Assembly: GCA_045805605.1 (NCBI GenBank)
Contig: JBJMKX010000022.1
Span: 1-64,000, forward strand
Direction: 5' to 3'
From: DATBDE01 sp045805605
GTDB lineage: Bacteria > Actinomycetota > Thermoleophilia > Solirubrobacterales > Solirubrobacteraceae
DNA: 64,000 nt
Part shown: positions 50,583-57,717 of the stretch, piece after piece
How positions within the stretch are numbered: the first letter of the stretch is position 1
Layout: each line of letters opens with the position of its first letter
The notes under the pieces: model-generated
What the model saw: only the letters and a program-made list of their open reading frames with translations
Told to the model about the DNA's origin: nothing
Databases searched by the model: none
Position numbers and translations under genes: made by a program

Positions 50583-50957
50583 GTGGAGGGCGAGCGGCTT
50601 GACCTCGTCTACCGGGTCCTCGACCTGCAGCTCGTCGACGTGGACGGCCGGCGCTGCGGCAAGGTCGACGACGTGGAGCTGTCGGGCGAGCCGCTGCGCG
50701 CAACCGCGCTGCTGTCGGGTACCGGCACGTTTCCCGACCGTCTGCCGCGACGGCTGCTGCCGCGCCTGGCGCGCCGCCTCGTGGGCCGGTTCGTGCTCGG
50801 TGGGAACGTCGTGCGCATCCCGTGGGAGGACATCGACGAGATCGGGGCCACCGTGCGCCTGCGGCGCAAGGCGGTCGACCTCGGGCTCGGTCAGGGCGAC
50901 GACGAGCTCGCGCCGGTGATCGGGCGACTGCTGCTGGCCCGGCCGGAGGGGCCGTGA
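50583..50957 (+). CDS. PRC-barrel domain protein
   Basis: A 124-residue protein with an N-terminal PRC-barrel-like segment, LDLVYRVLDLQLVDVDGRRC then GKVDDVELSG, a basic helical middle (PRRLLPRLARRLVGRF) and a second strand region (VVRIPWEDIDEIGATVRLRR). PRC-barrels are small beta-barrels that bind RNA or proteins, first described in RimM. Its start lies one base after the Nramp stop codon. Function unknown but tied to the transporter by position. Confidence 0.75.
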   Translation: MEGERLDLVYRVLDLQLVDVDGRRCGKVDDVELSGEPLRATALLSGTGTFPDRLPRRLLPRLARRLVGRFVLGGNVVRIPWEDIDEIGATVRLRRKAVDLGLGQGDDELAPVIGRLLLARPEGP

Positions 50958-51199
50958 AGCTGTCCGACCTCCAACGCTGTCGGGTGGTCGACGAGGCCGG
51001 CGAGCGAATCGGCCACCTGTTCGACGTCGCATGCGAGCTGCGCACGCACGACGAGCCTCCGGCGGTCACGACGCTGCTGGTCGGCCGGGCGGGCCTGGCT
51101 CGCCGGCTCGGGATCGGCCGCGGGCGGGCCGAAGAGGTGCCGGCCGGCGATGTCGTCGAGATTCGCGACCGCGAGGTGGTCGTTCGACGGCGGCATTGA
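50954..51199 (+). CDS. Small PRC-barrel-like protein
   Basis: An 81-residue protein: VKLSDLQRCRVVDEAGERIG, HLFDVACELRTHDEPPAVTT, a LLVGRAGLARRLGIGRG turn and a terminal VPAGDVVEIRDREVVVRR strand. This is the PRC-barrel pattern again. Its GTG overlaps the preceding stop by four bases, making it the last gene of a lipoprotein-Nramp-PRC-PRC operon. Confidence 0.68.
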   Translation: MKLSDLQRCRVVDEAGERIGHLFDVACELRTHDEPPAVTTLLVGRAGLARRLGIGRGRAEEVPAGDVVEIRDREVVVRRRH

Positions 51200-51220
51200 T
51201 TGCTCGTAGACTGTACGGAA

Positions 51221-51868
51221 ATGGCCGAAGCCGTCACCGGCAAGCGCCGCTACGACTCCTCGCGCAGGCGCGCGCAGGCCCAGTCGACGCGCCACGACAT
51301 CCTCGCCGCGGCCCAGCGCCTGTTCGAGCGCCACGGGTACGCGGCCACGACGATGGAGGCGATCGCGGCCGAGGCCGGCGTTGCGCTGAAGACCGTCTAC
51401 GTCGCCTTCGAGACCAAGAGCGGGCTGTTGCGCGCGCTCTGGAACCATCTGCTGCGCGGCGGCCAGGACGACGTGCCGATCGGCGAGCAGCAGTGGTATC
51501 GCCGGCTCGTCGCAGAGCCGGACGCGGAGCGCCAGATCCGGATGACCGCGCGCAACTCGCGCCTCGTCAAGGTCCGCATCGCCGGCGTGCTGGAGGTGAT
51601 CAGAAGCGCCGCCCCGCTCGATCCCGAGATCGCCGGCCTGTGGCGCCGCATCCAGCGCGACTTCCACGCGAACCAGGGCGTGATCGTCGTGAGCCTCCAG
51701 GCCAATCGCGCGCTGCGGGCGGGTCTGAGCGCCGAGCGGGCCACCGACATCCTGTGGACGCTCAACCACCCCAATCTCTGGCAGCTGCTGGTGGACGAGC
51801 GGGGGTGGACCCCTGAGCAGTACGAGGCGTGGCTGTTCGAGACCGCCCGGGCACAGCTCCTGGGCTGA
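51221..51868 (+). CDS. TetR-family regulator
   Basis: A 215-residue repressor with the helix-turn-helix region TRHDILAAAQRLFERHGYAA and EAIAAEAGVALKTVYVAFET, and a helical C-terminal domain with WTLNHPNLWQLLVDERGWTP near the end, conserved in this TetR subgroup. The ATG at 51221 is chosen over an in-frame TTG at 51200. Targets unknown; it lies between the Nramp operon and the dinB gene with no clear operator. Confidence 0.85.
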   Translation: MAEAVTGKRRYDSSRRRAQAQSTRHDILAAAQRLFERHGYAATTMEAIAAEAGVALKTVYVAFETKSGLLRALWNHLLRGGQDDVPIGEQQWYRRLVAEPDAERQIRMTARNSRLVKVRIAGVLEVIRSAAPLDPEIAGLWRRIQRDFHANQGVIVVSLQANRALRAGLSAERATDILWTLNHPNLWQLLVDERGWTPEQYEAWLFETARAQLLG

Positions 51869-51898
51869 AATCGGCCTTGCATACCGCCGCCTGCGGGG

Positions 51899-51912
51899 CG
51901 AACATACGTTCG
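51899..51912 (+). promoter_or_regulatory. LexA (SOS) box of dinB
   Basis: CGAAC-ATAC-GTTCG exactly fits the Gram-positive/actinobacterial LexA box CGAAC-N4-GTTCG. It ends two bases before the GTG of the DNA polymerase IV gene, so LexA would cover the translation start of a probably leaderless message. Confidence 0.85.
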
Positions 51913-51913
51913 T

Positions 51914-53119
51914 GTGAGCGAGGCCACCATCCTGCATGCCGACCTCGACGCGTTCTTCGCCTCGGTCGCCCAGCGGAACGACCCGACGCTTCGTGGCAAG
52001 CCCGTCGTGGTCGGGGGCGGCGTGGTCCTGGCCGCCAGCTACGAGGCCCGGGCGTACGGCGTGCGCTCGGCAATGGGCGGCCGGGCGGCGCGACGGCTGT
52101 GCCCGCGCATGGTCGTGGTCTCGCCGGACTTCACGGCGTACGTCGAGGCCAGCCGCGCCGTGGCCGCCATCTTCGACGAGACCGCGCCGCTGGTGGAGCG
52201 CCTGTCGATCGACGAGGCCTTCCTCGACGTCCGCGGTTTGGAGCGGATCGGCGGCACGCCGGTGGAGATCGCGCGGCGGCTGCGGCGCGAGGTCCGGGAG
52301 CGGGTGGGGCTGCCGATCTCGATCGGGGTGGCCCCGAACAAGAGCCTCGCGAAGATGGCCAGCGCGGCGGCCAAGCCCGACGGGCTGCTCGTCGTGCCGG
52401 CCGGCGGCGAGCGGGCGTTCCTGGACCCTCTGCCGGTCGAGGCGCTATGGGGCGTCGGGCCGGCGACGGCCGCCCGGCTGAGCGAGTGGGGCCTCGCCCG
52501 GGTGGCGCAGCTCGTCCGGCTCGACCGGCGCGCGCTGCAGGCGATCGTCGGTCGGGCGGCCGGCGCGCACCTGCACGCACTCGTGCACGGGCGCGACCCG
52601 CGGCCGGTGCGGGCGCGGGAGGGCCGGGGGTCCTTCGGTTCGCAGAGCGCGCTCGGGACGCGGCCGAAGTCGCCTGAGGCGATTGACGCCACCCTGCTGG
52701 CGCTCGTCGAGCGGGTCACGCGCCGCATGCGCGCCAAGGGCCGCGCCGGGCGCACGGTCGTGCTGCGCCTCCGCTTCGGCGACTTCTCGCGGGCGACGCG
52801 CTCGCGCACGCTCCCGCGCTCGACCGCCACGACGCGCACGGTGCTCGAAGCGGCGCGTCTCCTCTACGCCGACGCGCGGCCGACGATCGAGCGGCGCGGA
52901 CTGACGCTCATCGGGATCGCGGTGGCCAACCTCGACCGGCGCAACGCTGGGGTGCAGCTCGAGCTGCCCCTCGACGGCGCGTCGGTGGATGCGCTCGACG
53001 CGGTCGTCGACGAGGTGCGCGATCGCATCGGCCCGAAGGCGCTGACACGGGCGACGCTGCTGCATCGCGACGCGCGCCTGGCGGCGTGGCTGTTCCCCGA
53101 CGAGGACCCCGAGCTCTAG
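51914..53119 (+). CDS. dinB: DNA polymerase IV (Y family)
   Basis: A 401-residue translesion polymerase. The palm has ILHADLDAFFASVAQR (metal aspartate), YEARAYGVRSAMG, LSIDEAFLDVRG (catalytic Asp-Glu) and SIGVAPNKSLAKMAS; a helix-hairpin-helix thumb (LWGVGPATAARLSEWG) and little-finger domain (FGSQSALG, VVLRLRFGDFSRATRS) follow. The C-terminus has the LELPLDG segment, similar to a clamp-binding QxxLPL motif. It copies damaged DNA with low fidelity. A LexA box lies directly at its start, so it is SOS-induced. Confidence 0.94.
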   Translation: MSEATILHADLDAFFASVAQRNDPTLRGKPVVVGGGVVLAASYEARAYGVRSAMGGRAARRLCPRMVVVSPDFTAYVEASRAVAAIFDETAPLVERLSIDEAFLDVRGLERIGGTPVEIARRLRREVRERVGLPISIGVAPNKSLAKMASAAAKPDGLLVVPAGGERAFLDPLPVEALWGVGPATAARLSEWGLARVAQLVRLDRRALQAIVGRAAGAHLHALVHGRDPRPVRAREGRGSFGSQSALGTRPKSPEAIDATLLALVERVTRRMRAKGRAGRTVVLRLRFGDFSRATRSRTLPRSTATTRTVLEAARLLYADARPTIERRGLTLIGIAVANLDRRNAGVQLELPLDGASVDALDAVVDEVRDRIGPKALTRATLLHRDARLAAWLFPDEDPEL

Positions 53120-53140
53120 GGGCAGCCGCGAGCGCCCGGC

Positions 53141-54469
53141 TCACCGCCGCAGCGCCAGCCGCCAGGTGCGCAGGTACGCCTCGGCCGACCGGAACAGCAC
53201 CGCCACCGCCTCACTGCCCCTCCGGCTGGAGCGCATGTCGGCCAAGAGGTCGGCGAACAGCGCGTAGTGGGCGACGCCGTCGACGTTGAGGTCGAACGTC
53301 CGCTCACCGGTGCGCTGCCGGTCGAAGACCACTTCCCGTCGATCGACCGGAACGGATAGCGCAGCGGGTTGACGCCCGCGTCGGGGCGCGGGCCCGGCAG
53401 CGCGGCGAAGCCCCCGGTGTCGCTGCCGAGGCCGACCCCGGCACCGCGCACGCGCCGGCTGAGCCGGGCGAGCTCGACCACCCGCGCTGCCAGCGGCCCG
53501 GCGGTGTCCGGACGGGAGACCGCGAAGCCACCGGTCGCATACAGCCGCCGCAGGTCCTTCCCGGGCCAGGTCCCGCCCGTATCGGTGTGGCTCGACACCA
53601 GCGGGTAGCGCCGGCGCTCGGCCATTAGCAGCACCCTCGCGCGCGCCCGCTCGCTCAGGTGATCGACCTCGATGAGCATGTGCAAGTCCATCATTCGCAT
53701 CACGAGGTGGCGGCCGAGTGCCGTGAGCCCCCGCGCGTTGCACTGCCGGCCCGGCGGATAGGACGGCATGCCCTCGTCGGCGATCGGCTGGGTGATCGGG
53801 AAGAAGCTCGCGAGGACCTGGAGCTCGCCCTGGGTGAGGGTGTCGACCTCCTCCCCCTCACCGGCCTGCGGGCACGACCCGGTCCGGAACCAGCGGCCGG
53901 TCTGCAGGCGGTTGAAGGTGTTGATGAACGCGCCCCTGGCGCCGCCCTCGAGGGCGGCGCCCGCGAACGCGTTGTCGATCCAATGCGCGATGAACAGGCT
54001 GCGCACGCCCAGGCGCCTGAACGCCTCCAGGCGGCGGTCGACCTGGGCGACGCTGCCGAATCGCCGCCGGCTCGCTGCACGTGTGCGACCGCACCGGCTC
54101 GACGCGGCAGATCGGCTCGTCCTCGACGGTCTGGGCGACGATCAGCCGCTCACCGGCCAGCCATGCGCGCTGCAGCCAGACGTAGTACGACTGCTGGTGG
54201 GTCATGGTGTCGTGCGTCGGCCAGCCGGCGAACGTGGGCCAGCCGTGGGTGTCGTGGGTCCCGAAGGGCAGGCCGTCGCGCAGCAGGTTGCCGGTGACGT
54301 CCAGGCTGCCGTCGGCGCCGTGCTCGCCCGCGTCCTGGCCGAGCGCGTCGGTCCGGGTGAACGGGCTGCCGATGGCGCCGGGCTGCGCGTCGTCGGCGCG
54401 CGCGGCGGACGCGAGGGCGAGCGCCGCAAGGGCGCCGGCGACGGCGCTCGCACGGAGGACCCCGAGCAT
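53141..54469 (-). pseudogene. Secreted M19-like (membrane dipeptidase-like) gene with two frameshifts
   Basis: From the ATG at 54469 a signal peptide (LRASAVAGALAALALASAAR) and an N-terminal part (HDTHGWPTFAGWPTHDTMTH) are read in one frame to about 54065. The next section, RFGSVAQVDRRLEAFRRLG through IEVDHLSERARARV, LVSSHTDTGGTWP and LGSDTGGFAALPGPR, is in another frame. After about 53335 the end (VVFDRQRTGERTFDLNVDG to EAYLRTWRLALRR) returns to the first. The motifs HLSERA, SSHTDTGG and GSDTGGF correspond to dipeptidase family M19 metal-site regions. The two shifts compensate each other, but the middle is closed in the original frame, so no full protein can be made. Short indels by mutation or sequencing error are both possible. 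Confidence 0.72.
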
Positions 54470-54587
54470 CGGGCCGTACGGTAACCGGCTGGCGGCCTGG
54501 CACAGTGCACGGGCATGCATGCCGCGCCGCGCTGCCGCCGTCGCTGCGCGGCCTGTTCAGCGCGGTGAGAGCCGTGCCGCCCCGCGC

Positions 54588-55004
54588 TCAGCCCGGCTCT
54601 CGCGACTCGGTCGGGAGCGGCCGGTCGGTGACGATCGCACGCGCCTGCTCGAGAGCGAGCTCGGCCTTGTCGGGACTTAGGTGGGCGGCGAAGACCTGTG
54701 CCCTCGTGGCCTCGTCGTGCTGTGCCTGCAGCGCCTTCTGGGTGCCGTCGGTGCCGATCTTGATCCCGAGATAGGCGCCGACGATCGATCCGATGACGCC
54801 GACCGCGGCGGTGGCGATGGGGGCCGCGTTCCCGGGGTCCGCGATCAATGCCCCGCCCGCCAGCACCCCGATGACGATCACCCCCGCGATCAGCGCGATC
54901 AGACCCCCGACGAGCTTGACCTCGTCCAGCGGCAAGCGCCTGGCCGAACGACGGCCAGACGCCGGACCTTGGGACGCGGTGGGAGGATTGGGCGGTGCGG
55001 CCAC
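54588..55004 (-). CDS. Small membrane protein with C-terminal soluble helix
   Basis: A 138-residue protein: a Pro/Ser-rich leader, two predicted helices (VGGLIALIAGVIVIGVLAGG and APIATAAVGVIGSIVGAYLG) and a soluble, helical C-terminus (QKALQAQHDEATRAQVFAAH). The second helix and the GTDGTQKA turn resemble the small phage/membrane-anchor proteins with GAYLGIKIG. Function unknown. It is upstream and divergent from the PD40/SIR2/STAND operon, 131 bases away. Confidence 0.65.
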   Translation of the reverse strand: MAAPPNPPTASQGPASGRRSARRLPLDEVKLVGGLIALIAGVIVIGVLAGGALIADPGNAAPIATAAVGVIGSIVGAYLGIKIGTDGTQKALQAQHDEATRAQVFAAHLSPDKAELALEQARAIVTDRPLPTESREPG

Positions 55005-55135
55005 CGCGCCGCGACGCTAGACCCACGCCTGAGAGGTGTCAACGCGCGGGAGAGGGCGTGCGCTGCACGTGACGAAAGTCACTTGGCGCGGGAAGGGGCC
55101 CGTGGGATGATCGGCGGTACGGGAGGTAGCCGCGG

Positions 55136-56722
55136 ATGGAGCGAAGGAAGCCGGGATGGCTGACGGTCCGAAAGAGATGTGATGTGGGTGAGCCGCTTGG
55201 CTCCGAGAGGAGGCGACCGCGATGGCAGCCAGGGCTGGTGTCGATCCTCTCGCTTGCCGTCTGGCTCGGCCCGGTCGCTCTTGCCCGCGCGACGTTTCCC
55301 GGTACCTCGGGCTCCAATGGCGTCCTTGCCTATGAGCGAACCACCAATTCACCCGCGATCGGCGTGGTGAACGAGGATGGAACGGGCCGAAACGATGGCC
55401 TGATCGCCGTCGGCCCGACCGATCGCGATCCGTCGTGGAACGCTGCCGCCGACCGACTCGCGTTCACCAGCACGCGTGACGGAAACGAAGAGATCTACAC
55501 CGCGGACGCAAACGGCGGGGATCAGCGCCGGCTCACGTTCGACGCCGCCCGCGACAACGACCCGTCGTGGTCGCCCGAAGGGACCCAGATCGCGTTCATG
55601 AGCACGCGAAATGGCAATCCGGACATCTACGTCATGAACACGGACGGCAGCGGCATACGCCGCCTGACGTCTGACCCGGGAGCCGACCAGCAGCCGGCCT
55701 GGGCACCCGACGGCTCGCTCATCGCCTTCACCTCATCGCGCAACGGGAGTCGTGACATCTTCGTGATGAGTCCGGACGGCGGGGTCCAGCGTCCCTTGAC
55801 CACCTCGGCTGCGACCGACGCCGACCCGTCGTGGTCACCGGACGCCACGCAGCTCGCGTACACGGAAGGTGAGCCCGGCAGCTTCGATGTGTTCGCGATG
55901 AGCCGTGACGGCACGGACATGCGTCAGTTGACCACGAGCCCCCGCGAGGATCTGTTCCCGGCCTGGTCGCCGGACGGCCGCGAGATCGCGTTCACAAGCA
56001 GTCGCAGCGGCACCTACGGGTTGTTTGTCATGCCGGCCAACGGGGAGGTCGCCGGAGGGCAGGCCAGAGGGATCGGCGTCGCCGGAGTGGATGAGAGCTG
56101 GGCGCCGTTGCCGCCGCCCGTGCCGGTGCCGGTTGCGAAGCAAACGGTCAACATCGCGCCGGTCTTCGGCACGGTGGAGGTACAGACGCCGACCGCGGTC
56201 GGGCAGGCGGCGATGGGCGTGCCGCTCCAAGATCCGGCAAGCATTCCCGTCGATTCCACCATCCACGCCGACCACGCCATCGTCGCGCTCGAGGCCAACA
56301 CGGGATCGCAAGAAGCCCCCGACATCACCACGGCCCTCGCCGGAGGGACGACCTTCAAGCTGTCGCAACCCGCCGACGCCGGGGGCGAGACGACGCTCGA
56401 TATGACCGATCCGCGCCCCAGCTGCGCAAGCTCGGCGGCGCGCAGCGCGCGGCGCCATCGCCATCGCCATCGGCGCGGGCCGCGGCTGAGGGTGAGGACG
56501 CACCACCACCTCCGAACGCGGAACCATGACGCCGACGCGAGCGCAAACGGCACCGCATGGACCATGCAGCTGCTGTGCGATGGCACGCTGATCAGGGTCA
56601 CCACGGGGGTGGTCACGGTGACCGACCGGGCCAGCGGGCGGACGGTGCGCGTCGCGGCCAGCCGCCGCCGCCTCCATGGTCGGAGGGGAGTCGTGGGTCA
56701 CTACTTCGTCCCCAAGCGATGA
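55136..56722 (+). CDS. Exported PD40/TolB-like beta-propeller protein
   Basis: A 528-residue protein. A hydrophobic segment (LVSILSLAVWLGPVALARAT) about 35 residues in suggests export or anchoring. Residues 60-320 contain about six PD40 repeats of the form PSWSPDGTQIAF-S-RNGNPDIYVMNTDG-RRLT, making a TolB-like six-bladed propeller that binds proteins or ligands. The C-terminal 200 residues have a beta-rich part, a His/Arg-rich stretch (about 430-465) and a final strand region (RASGRTVRVAASRR). Its stop overlaps the SIR2 gene start (ATGA). It probably is the extracellular component of the following system; that role is inferred from the coupling only. Confidence 0.82.
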   Translation: MERRKPGWLTVRKRCDVGEPLGSERRRPRWQPGLVSILSLAVWLGPVALARATFPGTSGSNGVLAYERTTNSPAIGVVNEDGTGRNDGLIAVGPTDRDPSWNAAADRLAFTSTRDGNEEIYTADANGGDQRRLTFDAARDNDPSWSPEGTQIAFMSTRNGNPDIYVMNTDGSGIRRLTSDPGADQQPAWAPDGSLIAFTSSRNGSRDIFVMSPDGGVQRPLTTSAATDADPSWSPDATQLAYTEGEPGSFDVFAMSRDGTDMRQLTTSPREDLFPAWSPDGREIAFTSSRSGTYGLFVMPANGEVAGGQARGIGVAGVDESWAPLPPPVPVPVAKQTVNIAPVFGTVEVQTPTAVGQAAMGVPLQDPASIPVDSTIHADHAIVALEANTGSQEAPDITTALAGGTTFKLSQPADAGGETTLDMTDPRPSCASSAARSARRHRHRHRRGPRLRVRTHHHLRTRNHDADASANGTAWTMQLLCDGTLIRVTTGVVTVTDRASGRTVRVAASRRRLHGRRGVVGHYFVPKR

Positions 56723-57717
56723 CGTCGATGGAGGACAGTCGGCGCTCCGCCGACGCCGGCCTGATCGGCGCCGACCTCGACCAGCATTACCGCATGGTCG
56801 TCCGCGCCCTGCAGCGCGGTCGGGTGGTCCCCCTTCTGGGCGCGGGCGCGAACCTGTGCGACCGGCCTTCAGGCCACGAGACCGACACGCGCCCATGGGC
56901 CCCCGGACAACAGCTGCCCAGCGGTGCGGAGCTCTCGCAGTGGTTGTCGCGCGAGTTCGACTATCCCTCGACGGACAGCTGGAACCTGCCGCGGGTATCG
57001 CAGTACATCGACGCAATCGACGGCGACGGCCCGCTCTACGACAGCCTGCGTGAAGCTTTCATCGGAGACTGCGAGCCGGGCTCGCTGCATCACCTGCTGG
57101 CGGATCTGCCAACGCTCTTGGGCACCCGAGAGAACGGCGGGCGCTACCAGCTCATCGTCACCACCAACTACGACGACGCGATCGAGCGAGCGTTTCACCA
57201 GCACGATCCCCCGGAGCCGTTCGACCTCGTGGTCTATCTCGCCGGGCGCCGCGAGCGCGGCCATTTCATTCACATCCCGCCGGCGGCCGAGCCTCGGCTC
57301 ATCGAGCGCCCCAACGAGTACACCGAGCTCTCCCTGCGTACGCGCACGGTGATCATGAAGGTCCACGGCGCCGTGGACCGCGAGGACGAGGAACGCGACA
57401 GCTTCGTGATCACCGAGGACGACTACATCGATTTCCTCTCCCGTACCAACCTCTCGGCGCTCGTTCCGGCGCCCCTTCTGGCCGCGATGTTCTCGAGCCA
57501 CTTCCTGTTTCTCGGCTACAGCCTGCATGACTGGAACCTGCGCGTGATCCTGCACCGGATCTGGAGCGAGCAGACCCACGACTACGCCGATTGGTCGATC
57601 CAGCATCCGGTCAACCCAGTCGAGCAGCGGCTGTGGGCCAAGCGCAGCGTCGACGTCCAGGACATACCCCTGCACGAGTACGTCACCGAGTTGCGGCGGC
57701 GTCTCACGGCAGGGTGA
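56719..57717 (+). CDS. SIR2-domain protein (defence-type SIR2-like)
   Basis: A 332-residue cytoplasmic protein with the SIR2-like fold found in phage-defence and signalling proteins and not in typical deacylases. It has VVPLLGAGANLC (NAD-binding loop, 38-47), LIVTTNYDDAIERAF (Asn of the NAD site, about 145-159), KVHGAVDRE (catalytic-type His, about 214-222) and FLFLGYSLHDWNLRVIL (about 263-278). No zinc-binding cysteines are present. In defence systems such domains hydrolyse NAD to starve the infected cell. It overlaps the propeller gene by four bases and the STAND-CHASE2 gene by one base (TGATG), so the three are made together. Enzyme activity is predicted, not shown. Confidence 0.85.
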   Translation: MTSMEDSRRSADAGLIGADLDQHYRMVVRALQRGRVVPLLGAGANLCDRPSGHETDTRPWAPGQQLPSGAELSQWLSREFDYPSTDSWNLPRVSQYIDAIDGDGPLYDSLREAFIGDCEPGSLHHLLADLPTLLGTRENGGRYQLIVTTNYDDAIERAFHQHDPPEPFDLVVYLAGRRERGHFIHIPPAAEPRLIERPNEYTELSLRTRTVIMKVHGAVDREDEERDSFVITEDDYIDFLSRTNLSALVPAPLLAAMFSSHFLFLGYSLHDWNLRVILHRIWSEQTHDYADWSIQHPVNPVEQRLWAKRSVDVQDIPLHEYVTELRRRLTAG

